Source of the DNA: Chitinophagaceae bacterium
GTDB taxonomy: Bacteria; Bacteroidota; Bacteroidia; Chitinophagales; Chitinophagaceae
NCBI GenBank assembly: GCA_003455235.1
Contig: DMRT01000007.1
Coordinates: 1-6,958 of the forward strand
Reading direction: 5' to 3'
DNA: 6,958 bases
In this document: piece after piece, positions 1-5,505 of the stretch
Layout of the letters: every line of letters starts with the position of its first letter
Position numbering within the stretch: the first letter of the stretch is position 1
Position numbers and translations under genes: made by a program
Notes under the pieces: generated by a model
Database searches by the model: none
Told to the model about the DNA's origin: nothing
Seen by the model: only the letters and a program-made list of their open reading frames with translations

Positions 1-732
1 ATGAAAAGAGTGGGCGACCAGATGCCCCCGTTCATGAAAAAGGGCAAATACATGTACACCTATGTGAAACTGGTAAATATCTTCAAAACAAGAGAGCAGG
101 CCGACAGCGCCAACAATGCAGAAAAGCGGGTATTGAAACCTAAGATGTTTAAAAAACAATGGGAAGAAATGCAGACAGCGGTCTTAAAAGAAAAAGATCA
201 GCTTGCAAAAGACGACAAGATCATTGCTGCCTACCTCGCCGCCAACAACATCAAGGCCGAAAAGACCAAACTGGGAACTTATATTGCAGTGCAAACAGAA
301 GGTACCGGCGACTTCATCAATTATAATACCGTTGCCACGGTTAACTACACCGGGAAAACACTCGACAGCGCCATCGTGTTTGATTCGAACGTTGATCCTA
401 AATTCGGGCATGTGGCTCCTTACGATGTGAAAATCTGGGCCATCGGTTCACCCGAAGGCGTGATCCCCGGCTGGTACGATGCACTGCTGCAGATGAAGCA
501 GGGATCCAAAGTAACCGTTTATATTCCTTCTTCACTCGGTTACGGCGCCAGCGGCAGCGGCGACCGCATCAAACCGAATGCAATCCTCGTTTTTGACATT
601 GAAGTGAAAGAAGCATTGGGCGAAGAAGCATATAATGCCAAAATGATGAAATTGCAGGAAGAAGCAATGCAGAAAGCACAGGAAGCTGAAAGGAATAAAG
701 TCGACAGCGTTCAGAAAGCAACTAATAAATAA
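1..732 (+). CDS. FKBP-type peptidyl-prolyl cis-trans isomerase, C-terminal part (probably 5'-truncated by the window)
   Basis: Peptidyl-prolyl isomerases of the FKBP family catalyse cis/trans isomerisation of X-Pro bonds and assist folding; Bacteroidota homologues are often envelope lipoproteins. The FKBP core covers about residues 90-204. It shows VNYTGK near 114-119, FDSN at 127-130, the GVIPGW pocket motif at 153-158, SLGYG at 178-182 and the closing PNAILVFDIEV at 192-202. Residues 1-40 (MPPFMKKGKYMYTYVKLVNI and following) look like the last strands of a preceding FKBP-like domain, and 42-85 form a helical linker. The tail from 205 on is a charged, Glu/Lys/Gln-rich helix. No signal peptide is visible and there is no sequence upstream of base 1, so the ATG at base 1 is probably an internal methionine of a longer two-domain protein. 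The gene ends with TAA at 730-732, 23 bases before a strong terminator hairpin. The family call is secure; the true start is unknown. Confidence 0.88.
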   Translation: MKRVGDQMPPFMKKGKYMYTYVKLVNIFKTREQADSANNAEKRVLKPKMFKKQWEEMQTAVLKEKDQLAKDDKIIAAYLAANNIKAEKTKLGTYIAVQTEGTGDFINYNTVATVNYTGKTLDSAIVFDSNVDPKFGHVAPYDVKIWAIGSPEGVIPGWYDALLQMKQGSKVTVYIPSSLGYGASGSGDRIKPNAILVFDIEVKEALGEEAYNAKMMKLQEEAMQKAQEAERNKVDSVQKATNK

Positions 733-755
733 TATTTGCCTGCAGGATTTTTTTT

Positions 756-783
756 GCGGCCCGGTTTACCGGGCCGCTTTTTT
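756..783 (+). terminator. Rho-independent terminator of the FKBP gene, overlapping the 3' end of folP
   Basis: A perfect 9-bp GC-rich stem, GCGGCCCGG (756-764) with CCGGGCCGC (769-777), closes a TTTA loop (765-768). It is followed by six T residues (778-783). This is a textbook intrinsic terminator for plus-strand transcription. Eight T residues also precede the stem (748-755), so a minus-strand transcript would have an A-tract after the hairpin. The structure should therefore not terminate folP efficiently. The minus-strand stop codon of folP is at 766-768, inside the loop. Confidence 0.9.
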
Positions 784-1602
784 ATACGCCGTAAAAAGCG
801 TAACGGCTTCCTTCGCTTCCTTTACGTCGTGCACCCGCAGGATGGAAGCGCCATGCATCAACGCGATGGTGTTTAACACCGTAGTGCCGTTGAGTGCTTC
901 GGCTGCCGAAACACCCAGTGTTTTATAAATACTGCTTTTTCTCGATAGTCCGGCCAGCAAGGGCATGTTCAGTATGGAAAATACTTCCAGCTGCTCCAAT
1001 AACCGGAAATTGTGCTGAATGGTTTTGCCGAAACCAAAACCAGGATCAATTATTACATCTTTGATGCCGTGCCTGCGGCAGGCTTCCGTTTTTGTAATAA
1101 AATAATCAAGCACTTCCTTCACCACATCCTCATACTGTGGATCCTGCTGCATGGTGGCCGGTGTTCCTTTCATGTGCATACAGATATACGGTACCTGCCA
1201 GCGGGCAACGGTTGCCAGCATGTTACTGTCCAGTTCGCCGCCACTGATGTCGTTTACAATAACAGCGCCTGCCTGCAGTGCCGCTTCGGCTACTGCGCTG
1301 TGATAGGTATCCACGGAAAGAATGGCCGCAGGGTATTTTTCAAGAATACCCTTGATAACCGGAACCACCCGGGCTGTTTCTTCCTCCACCGCAACCGGTT
1401 TGCTTCCGGGCCTTGTACTTAACCCGCCCACATCCAGTATATCAGCGCCTTTGCTCATCATCTTTCCGGCTATCCGAACAATGGCATCCGTTCCTGCATC
1501 CAGGTGTCCTTCATAAAAAGAATCGGGTGTGGCATTGATGATGCCCATCACCAGCGGTGTGTCCATGCTCAACAGTGTTCCCCGGCAGTTTATGCTGTAC
1601 AT
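766..1602 (-). CDS. folP: Dihydropteroate synthase
   Basis: FolP condenses 6-hydroxymethyl-7,8-dihydropterin diphosphate with p-aminobenzoate to give 7,8-dihydropteroate in cytoplasmic folate synthesis; it is the sulfonamide target. The 278 residues have the normal length for the family and contain all diagnostic motifs of the TIM barrel. These are MGIINATPDSF (19-29), ILDVGGLSTRPGS (55-67), SVDTY (96-100), NDISGG (117-122), HMKGTPATMQ (143-152), DPGFGFGKT (186-194) with N198, GLSRKSS (218-224), and the closing RVHDV (256-260). The start at 1602 is kept because the INCRGTLLSMDTPLVMGI lead-in matches, from memory, the N-terminus usual in Bacteroidota. A later Met (residue 13) is possible but less likely. 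The last five sense codons (KKAAR) are read from the T-tract and 3' arm of the neighbouring terminator, and the stop codon is in its loop. The gene is divergent from the DUF1599 gene, 56 bases away. Confidence 0.95.
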   Translation of the reverse strand: MYSINCRGTLLSMDTPLVMGIINATPDSFYEGHLDAGTDAIVRIAGKMMSKGADILDVGGLSTRPGSKPVAVEEETARVVPVIKGILEKYPAAILSVDTYHSAVAEAALQAGAVIVNDISGGELDSNMLATVARWQVPYICMHMKGTPATMQQDPQYEDVVKEVLDYFITKTEACRRHGIKDVIIDPGFGFGKTIQHNFRLLEQLEVFSILNMPLLAGLSRKSSIYKTLGVSAAEALNGTTVLNTIALMHGASILRVHDVKEAKEAVTLFTAYKKAAR

Positions 1603-1615
1603 CCGTATTTTCAGT

Positions 1616-1623
1616 TATTTTTG
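1616..1623 (+). promoter_or_regulatory. Bacteroidota -7 promoter element (TATTTTTG) for the DUF1599 gene
   Basis: TATTTTTG matches the Bacteroidota consensus TAnnTTTG exactly and lies 35 bases before the ATG at 1659, giving a leader of roughly 25-30 bases. No convincing TTTG -33 element lies about 19 bases upstream, so this is a partial match in AT-rich DNA. It would drive the DUF1599-DoxX-permease cluster. Confidence 0.45.
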
Positions 1624-1650
1624 AGTTACAATCACACGAAGTTACAACCA
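1624..1650. repeat. Two direct repeats AGTTACAAYCA in the folP/DUF1599 divergent gap
   Basis: AGTTACAATCA (1624-1634) and AGTTACAACCA (1640-1650) differ at one position and start 16 bases apart. A shorter AGTTA at 1613-1617 precedes them by 11 bases. They lie between the two divergent start codons, just downstream of the predicted -7 element of the plus-strand gene. This is a possible protein-binding site for one or both genes; no known regulator is recognised. Confidence 0.4.
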
Positions 1651-1658
1651 ACCGATTA

Positions 1659-2207
1659 ATGAACACGAACGAACAATACGACAAGGCCGTTGACTCATGC
1701 AGGGAGGTATTCCTGAAAAAGACAAAAGATTACGGAACCTCCTGGCGGGTATACCGCACCATTTCGGTGGCCGATCAGATTTACATAAAGGCAAAGCGCA
1801 TACGTACCATACAGGAAACCGGCGTTCAGAAGATCGGGGATGACGTGATCAGCGAATTCAAAGGCATCCTCAACTATGGCATTATCGGGCTCATCCAGCT
1901 GGATAATGCAGGCGACGGCCAGGAAGAACTTCCGGTTGCTGCCGTTGAAAAACTGTACAATGAAAAGATCGGCATGGCCAAAAAACTGATGCAGGACAAA
2001 AACCACGATTACGGCGAAGCATGGCGGGAGATGAGCCAGGAAAGTTTTGTAGACCTGATACTGGCCAAGATCCTGCGCATCAAACAGATCCTTGCCAACG
2101 AAGGAAAGACCCTCATCAGCGAAGGCATTGACGCCAATTTTTACGACATCATCAACTATGCGGTATTCGGACTGATATTGATTGAAGAGGAAGTGCACCC
2201 GGGTTGA
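1659..2207 (+). CDS. DUF1599 domain protein with two tandem copies of the domain
   Basis: This 182-residue, apparently cytoplasmic protein belongs to the DUF1599 family (Pfam PF07659, later labelled a nucleotide-modification-associated domain, from memory). Its biochemical role is not established. The protein is an internal duplication. Residues 7-82 and 100-176 align with a constant offset of 93-94: KKTKDYGTSWR (20-30) with DKNHDYGEAWR (113-123), ADQIYIKAKRIRTI (38-51) with VDLILAKILRIKQI (131-144), and ILNYGIIGLIQL (70-81) with IINYAVFGLILI (164-175). Both halves are predicted to be mostly helical. The reading frame stays open back to 1557, overlapping folP on the other strand. ATG 1659 is preferred because the recognisable domain starts right after it and a -7 element lies between 1557 and 1659. 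The DoxX gene follows after 29 bases, so co-transcription is likely. Confidence 0.85.
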   Translation: MNTNEQYDKAVDSCREVFLKKTKDYGTSWRVYRTISVADQIYIKAKRIRTIQETGVQKIGDDVISEFKGILNYGIIGLIQLDNAGDGQEELPVAAVEKLYNEKIGMAKKLMQDKNHDYGEAWREMSQESFVDLILAKILRIKQILANEGKTLISEGIDANFYDIINYAVFGLILIEEEVHPG

Positions 2208-2236
2208 TCTGCTGTTTGTAACCAGAAAACTATTTC

Positions 2237-3388
2237 ATGAAATACGTTGTTAATGCGGCCAGGGTGCTGGTGGGTTTTTTGTTTGTTTTTTCCGGCCTGG
2301 TGAAAGCCATTGATCCGCTGGGACTGGCATACAAGATGCAGGAATTTTTTGAAGTATGGGCGGCTGCCGGGTATATGAAAAACCTGATGGAAAGTTTGTA
2401 CGACCATGCCCTGCTTTTTTCTGTGCTCATGATTGCCCTGGAAGTGGTATTGGGAATTGCATTACTGGTGGGATGGAGTACCCGCTTCATTTCCTGGCTG
2501 TTATTACTGCTCACACTTTTCTTTACTTTTCTCACCGCATATGTACTGTTCAGCGGAAAGATCAGGGCCTGTGGCTGTTTCGGCGATTGCATCCCGCTAA
2601 CACCGGTACAAACATTTACCAAAGATATTATCCTGCTGGTGCTGGTGCTGCTGATCCTGCTTAACCGGAAATACATCATACCATTATTTTCAAAAGGCAT
2701 CAATTTGTTCCTTGTATTATTGTCCCTGGCTGCCGTTTTGGGGTTACAATGGTATGTACTTCGTTACCTGCCTATTGTTGACTGCCTTCCGTTTAAAAAA
2801 GGAAATAATATCCTGGAGTTGCGCAAAATGCCGAAAGGTGCCATACCGGACAAATACGAATACGTGTTTGTTTATAAAAAGAACGGGCTGTCAAAAGAGT
2901 TCACCGTAAGTGCATTGCCCGACAGCAGCTGGGAATTCGTGGAAAGAAAACAGGAACTGGTTCAGAAAGGGGAAAATAATATTCCGCTTATCAATGACTT
3001 TTCGTTGACCACGCAAAGCGGAAACGACACAACCGAAGCTTTGCTGAGCACCCCGGATGAATATTACCTGTTGTTTATGAAAGAATACCCGGGTGATGAG
3101 GAATGGGGTGTTGCTATAACATACATGATGCGGCGGAACAGGAACATTCCGCATTACATAGTAACGGCCCAGCCAAAAGAAATGGACCGTCTGTTCAACC
3201 GTGGCCGGGATTCGGTGAATGTTCCGATCCTGAGCTGTGATGGTACGTCCATAAAAACAGCCGCCCGTACCAATCCGGCCCTGTATCTTATGAAAGGACC
3301 GGTGGTGCTGAATAAATGGGGCTGGCCGGATTTTAAAAAGAACTACGCCATCGGGAGATTCCGATCGATGGGGGATGTATTAAACTGA
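2237..3388 (+). CDS. DoxX-family membrane protein with CxCFGxC motif and C-terminal thioredoxin-like extension (BT_3928-like)
   Basis: The 383-residue protein has an N-terminal DoxX/MauE-like bundle with hydrophobic segments near 8-24, 57-79, 85-106, 130-143 and 152-175. DoxX-type proteins are small membrane proteins, often tied to redox or thiol chemistry. The motif CGCFGDC (112-118), between the third and fourth segments, is the likely redox or metal site. After the last segment, residues 177-383 form a soluble part. It contains LPIVDCLPFKKGNN (178-191) and then a region (275-383) reminiscent of thioredoxin-like folds: the strand YYLLFMK, a helical stretch, YIVTA, C334 in ILSCDG, and NPALYLMKGPVVLNKW (346-361) where such folds carry the conserved Pro. 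No CxxC is present in that part. The orientation of the soluble domain is unknown. It follows DUF1599 by 29 bases and precedes the permease by 15 bases. The family call is solid; the thioredoxin-like assignment is inference. Confidence 0.83.
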   Translation: MKYVVNAARVLVGFLFVFSGLVKAIDPLGLAYKMQEFFEVWAAAGYMKNLMESLYDHALLFSVLMIALEVVLGIALLVGWSTRFISWLLLLLTLFFTFLTAYVLFSGKIRACGCFGDCIPLTPVQTFTKDIILLVLVLLILLNRKYIIPLFSKGINLFLVLLSLAAVLGLQWYVLRYLPIVDCLPFKKGNNILELRKMPKGAIPDKYEYVFVYKKNGLSKEFTVSALPDSSWEFVERKQELVQKGENNIPLINDFSLTTQSGNDTTEALLSTPDEYYLLFMKEYPGDEEWGVAITYMMRRNRNIPHYIVTAQPKEMDRLFNRGRDSVNVPILSCDGTSIKTAARTNPALYLMKGPVVLNKWGWPDFKKNYAIGRFRSMGDVLN

Positions 3389-3403
3389 TTAAGGTATTCT
3401 CAG

Positions 3404-4450
3404 ATGATGTACCTGTTAAAAAAACTGTTCTATTCGGTGCTGGTCCTGCTGGGAGTGGTGGTGCTTGTTTTTATCATGTTCCAGGGTTTTGGCGATCCGG
3501 CAAGAATGATCGTTGGCCAGACCGGGGATAAAAAAACAATAGACAATATCCGAAGCGACCTGTACCTCGATCAGCCAAAATGGAAACAGTTTATACTTTA
3601 CCTCAATGATGTTTCCCCCCTTTGTGTTCACAGCCGGGCCGACATCAATAAGAAAGAGCTGAAAGGGTTCTTTGTTGGTGGGGATACAAAAGTGGGAATA
3701 AAAATTCCTTACCTGCGTAAAAGTTATCAAACGAAGAAAGAAGTAGGTGCTGTATTACTGGAAGCATTGCCCGGAACACTGATCCTGGCATTTACGGCCA
3801 TGCTTTTTGCCAGCATCATCGGAATATTACTGGGTATGCTGGCTGCCGTTAAAAAAGGAACCTGGATGGATAGCACTGCGGTTTTTTCCAGCATCGCCGG
3901 CATTTCTGCTCCTTCTTTTTTCATGGCCATCATCATTGCCTTTGTTTTCGGTGTGGTGCTGCACGCATACACCGGTCTTAATTTAACCGGCAGTTGGTAC
4001 GAAATAGACCAGGTGACCGGTGAAAAGTACCTTGTGTTAAAAAACCTTGTGCTGCCTGCCTTTACGCTGGGCATCCGTCCACTCGCCATCATTACCCAGC
4101 TTACTCGCAGCTCCATGCTGGATGTATTGAGCCAGGATTATATCCGCACGGCGTATGCAAAAGGATTATCCCATCGAGACATCATCTTCCGCCATGCTTT
4201 ACGTAACGCACTTAACCCGGTGATCACCGCGGTAACCGGCTGGTTTGCCGAACTGCTGGCCGGTGCTTTCTTCATCGAATACATTTTTGGCTGGAAGGGA
4301 ATCGGTAAAATAACCGTGGATGCACTGGAGAAACTGGATTATCCCGTGGTGATGGGTTCCGTATTGCTCAGTGCATGCATATTCATCCTCATCAACCTGC
4401 TGGCCGATGTGTTGTACCGGGTTGTTGATCCAAGAATAAAATCAGTGTAA
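3404..4450 (+). CDS. ABC transporter permease, OppB/DppB type (binding-protein-dependent transport, inner membrane)
   Basis: The 348 residues match the usual length and layout of the OppB/DppB permease family, which forms half of the membrane channel for peptides, nickel or related solutes. TM1 is at about 8-26, followed by FGDPARMIVGQTG and the LYLDQPKWKQFILYL segment (53-67), both typical of the family. The large extracytoplasmic loop runs to about 115. Further TM segments lie near 121-148, 159-186, 216-233, 278-295 and 315-338. The cytoplasmic EAA loop is AYAKGLSHRDIIFRHALRNA (250-269), ending in NP at 271-272, and contacts the ATPase. The protein ends with the family-typical DPRIKS. ATG 3404 is preceded by AAGG (3391-3394), one of the few SD-like sites here; ATG 3407 is an alternative. 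No OppC-like partner, ATPase or binding protein lies in the window, and the next gene is convergent, so this is the last gene of its cluster. The substrate cannot be named. Confidence 0.9.
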   Translation: MMYLLKKLFYSVLVLLGVVVLVFIMFQGFGDPARMIVGQTGDKKTIDNIRSDLYLDQPKWKQFILYLNDVSPLCVHSRADINKKELKGFFVGGDTKVGIKIPYLRKSYQTKKEVGAVLLEALPGTLILAFTAMLFASIIGILLGMLAAVKKGTWMDSTAVFSSIAGISAPSFFMAIIIAFVFGVVLHAYTGLNLTGSWYEIDQVTGEKYLVLKNLVLPAFTLGIRPLAIITQLTRSSMLDVLSQDYIRTAYAKGLSHRDIIFRHALRNALNPVITAVTGWFAELLAGAFFIEYIFGWKGIGKITVDALEKLDYPVVMGSVLLSACIFILINLLADVLYRVVDPRIKSV

Positions 4451-4458
4451 TACCGCCA

Positions 4459-4821
4459 TTAATTCTCTGTCATGCCGCCTTCCACCCATTTCTTCAGGGT
4501 GGCGATTTCAGTATCTGAAAGTTTTGGATTACGCATGGGCATGAATCCCCGTTCGCCCGGGTTCTTTTGTACACGCTCTAACATGGCAGCTCCGAATTTT
4601 GAGGCGGTTGCATAGGTTTCAAAATTGGCCTTGTTACCACCCTTGGAAGGGAAGTGACAGGGAGTGCATTTGGCCTGCAGCAACGGCGATACTTCTGCTG
4701 TGAACGAAGTGGCTTTTGCTTTGGGTGGTTCAGCAGCACTGGTGGCCGGCGCTGTTTTTTTTGCGCAGGATGCAATAACAATCAAAGTAATAAGTGTGAG
4801 TGCGGAGAGAAACTGTTTCAT
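4459..4821 (-). CDS. Small c-type cytochrome lipoprotein
   Basis: The 120-residue precursor starts with a signal peptide (MKQFLSALTLITLIVIASC) ending in a lipobox, IASC, with the lipidated Cys at position 19. An Ala/Pro/Lys linker follows (20-38). The mature domain holds one heme c site, CTPCH (52-56), within the SPLLQAKCTPCHFPSKGG stretch. FMPMRNPKLSDTEIATLKKWVEGG (93-116) supplies Met94 or Met96 as the probable sixth heme ligand and the C-terminal helix of cytochrome c-like domains. The mature protein should sit as a monoheme electron carrier on the periplasmic side of a membrane; its redox partners are unknown. Only 8 bases separate its stop from the stop of the convergent permease, so there is no room for a normal terminator between them. 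A Bacteroidota-type promoter lies at 4846-4875. Confidence 0.88.
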   Translation of the reverse strand: MKQFLSALTLITLIVIASCAKKTAPATSAAEPPKAKATSFTAEVSPLLQAKCTPCHFPSKGGNKANFETYATASKFGAAMLERVQKNPGERGFMPMRNPKLSDTEIATLKKWVEGGMTEN

Positions 4822-4845
4822 GCCGTTGATTTTTTATTTTAAAAC

Positions 4846-4875
4846 CTAAGCTACTTAAAATACGGGAACAGCAAA
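4846..4875 (-). promoter_or_regulatory. Bacteroidota -33/-7 promoter for the cytochrome lipoprotein gene
   Basis: Read on the minus strand, TTTG (4875-4872) is followed by 18 bases and then TAGCTTAG (4853-4846). Compared with the consensus TTTG-N19-TAnnTTTG there is one mismatch in the -7 box and the spacer is one base short. Transcription would begin near 4839, giving a leader of about 15-20 bases before the ATG at 4821. The match is good but unconfirmed. Confidence 0.5.
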
Positions 4876-4894
4876 CTGTTTTTTTATAAGCGGT

Positions 4895-4930
4895 TTAATT
4901 CCAGTTAACGACCGATTAATATCCCTTAAC
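4895..4930. repeat. Four TTAA cores spaced at one helical turn
   Basis: TTAA occurs at 4895-4898, 4905-4908, 4916-4919 and 4926-4929, i.e. at steps of 10, 11 and 10 bases. Each is followed by T or C (TTAAT, TTAAC, TTAAT, TTAAC). The sequence between the cores is CG-containing rather than simple AT, so this is not just AT-richness. It lies 71-106 bases before the start of the secreted-protein gene at 5001 and upstream of the cytochrome promoter. It may be a cooperative protein-binding array; the regulator is unknown. Confidence 0.4.
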
Positions 4931-5000
4931 AACCCCTTTGTAAACAGGACAAGTAAGAATCCATCTTATAGTCATTGATAACAATTTAAAAATTACAACT

Positions 5001-5408
5001 ATGAAAAGGATTTTTACCATTTTGATTTCCGTATTTACCATCAACACTGCCTTTGCGCAAAACGATAACAAAGGTGGCGACTGGGCCAGCCGCGGCAACG
5101 ACGGTTACGACCGCGACGGAAAAGACCAGTACGGCAGGTATGATAAATACGATAAGCACGACAATCGCCGGGGTGGTTATTACTTCTCAGACCGGGAGAA
5201 AGACATGCAGATTGCCCAGATCAACCGCAACTACGACTATAAAATACAGGCCGTGCAGAATAAGTACTTCATGAGCTGGAGGGAAAAGAAACGCCAGATC
5301 AGCTTTTTGCAGGAACAACGCAACTGTGAAGTAAACGCTGTGATGGATAAATTCACCGACCGCAGGAACCGGTTCCTGTATCCTGTACGTCGTTACGAAA
5401 GATGGTAA
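5001..5408 (+). CDS. Small secreted, highly charged protein of unknown function
   Basis: The 135-residue precursor begins with a clear Sec signal peptide: Lys/Arg start, hydrophobic IFTILISVFTINTAF, probable cleavage after AFA at 19. Residues 20-60 are low-complexity and rich in Asp, Gly, Arg, Lys and Tyr, with repeated YD/HD units (YDR, YDK, YDK, HDN). Residues 61-117 start with YYFSDREKDMQIAQINRNYD and continue as a long amphipathic, probably coiled-coil helix. The C-terminus is very basic (RRNRFLYPVRRYERW). There is a single Cys (109). From memory, similar short exported proteins with a FSxRExDMQIAQIN segment occur across Chitinophagia, without a known role. It is transcribed alone: the upstream gene is divergent and the downstream gene convergent, with a hairpin between. 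No enzymatic motif is seen, and I do not assign a function. Confidence 0.75.
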   Translation: MKRIFTILISVFTINTAFAQNDNKGGDWASRGNDGYDRDGKDQYGRYDKYDKHDNRRGGYYFSDREKDMQIAQINRNYDYKIQAVQNKYFMSWREKKRQISFLQEQRNCEVNAVMDKFTDRRNRFLYPVRRYERW

Positions 5409-5450
5409 ACCTGTTTCAGAGGAAGCGTGGTGATGGAAACCGGCAAAAAG

Positions 5451-5475
5451 AATGGCCGCTGATTCAGCGGCCATT
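5451..5475. terminator. Hairpin terminator between two convergent genes
   Basis: A perfect 11-bp stem, AATGGCCGCTG (5451-5461) with CAGCGGCCATT (5465-5475), closes a 3-base ATT loop. On the minus strand it is followed by C and five T residues (complement of 5445-5449), a good intrinsic terminator for the Tat-exported protein gene that ends at 5506. On the plus strand the trailing sequence TCTCATTT is only moderately T-rich, so termination of the 5001-5408 gene is plausible but weaker. Confidence 0.8.
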
Positions 5476-5505
5476 TCTCATTTGTGTATGTATGATGGTC
5501 TCTGT

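Noticed and set aside
1012..1422. Plus-strand open frame (136 codons) inside folP
   Set aside because: folP on the other strand contains every expected motif; this frame is a shadow with odd composition (Cys/His/Phe-rich).
1637..1644. TAACTTCG on the minus strand as a -7 box for folP
   Set aside because: It has one mismatch to TAnnTTTG and no -33 TTTG at about 19 bases upstream, and it overlaps the direct repeats. It is possible but too weak to list.
1557..1658. N-terminal extension of the DUF1599 protein from the upstream ATG at 1557
   Set aside because: The 34 extra residues would overlap folP coding sequence, precede the likely -7 promoter box (1616-1623), and do not resemble the family.
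2633..2660. CTG-rich run as a microsatellite
   Set aside because: It is explained by a Leu/Val-rich membrane segment of the DoxX protein using CTG codons; the units are not perfect.
2230..2703. Minus-strand open frame (157 codons) opposite the DoxX gene
   Set aside because: It is the complement of the membrane-segment codons, is Ser/Asn/Thr-rich, and has no domain or upstream signal.
4482..4502. CCACCC/GGGTGG hairpin near the end of the cytochrome gene as a terminator for the permease
   Set aside because: The stem is only 6 bp with a 9-base loop, no T-tract follows, and it is explained as coding sequence.
4911..4920. ACCGATTAAT occurs both here and at 1651-1660, each upstream of or at a gene start
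   Set aside because: It is a single shared 10-mer with different flanks, and at 1651 it runs into the start codon. A chance match cannot be excluded and nothing else supports a shared site.
4937..4977. TTTG at 4937-4940 with TATAGTCATTG downstream as a promoter for the gene at 5001
   Set aside because: The spacing is about 28 bases instead of about 19, and the -7 part does not fit TAnnTTTG.
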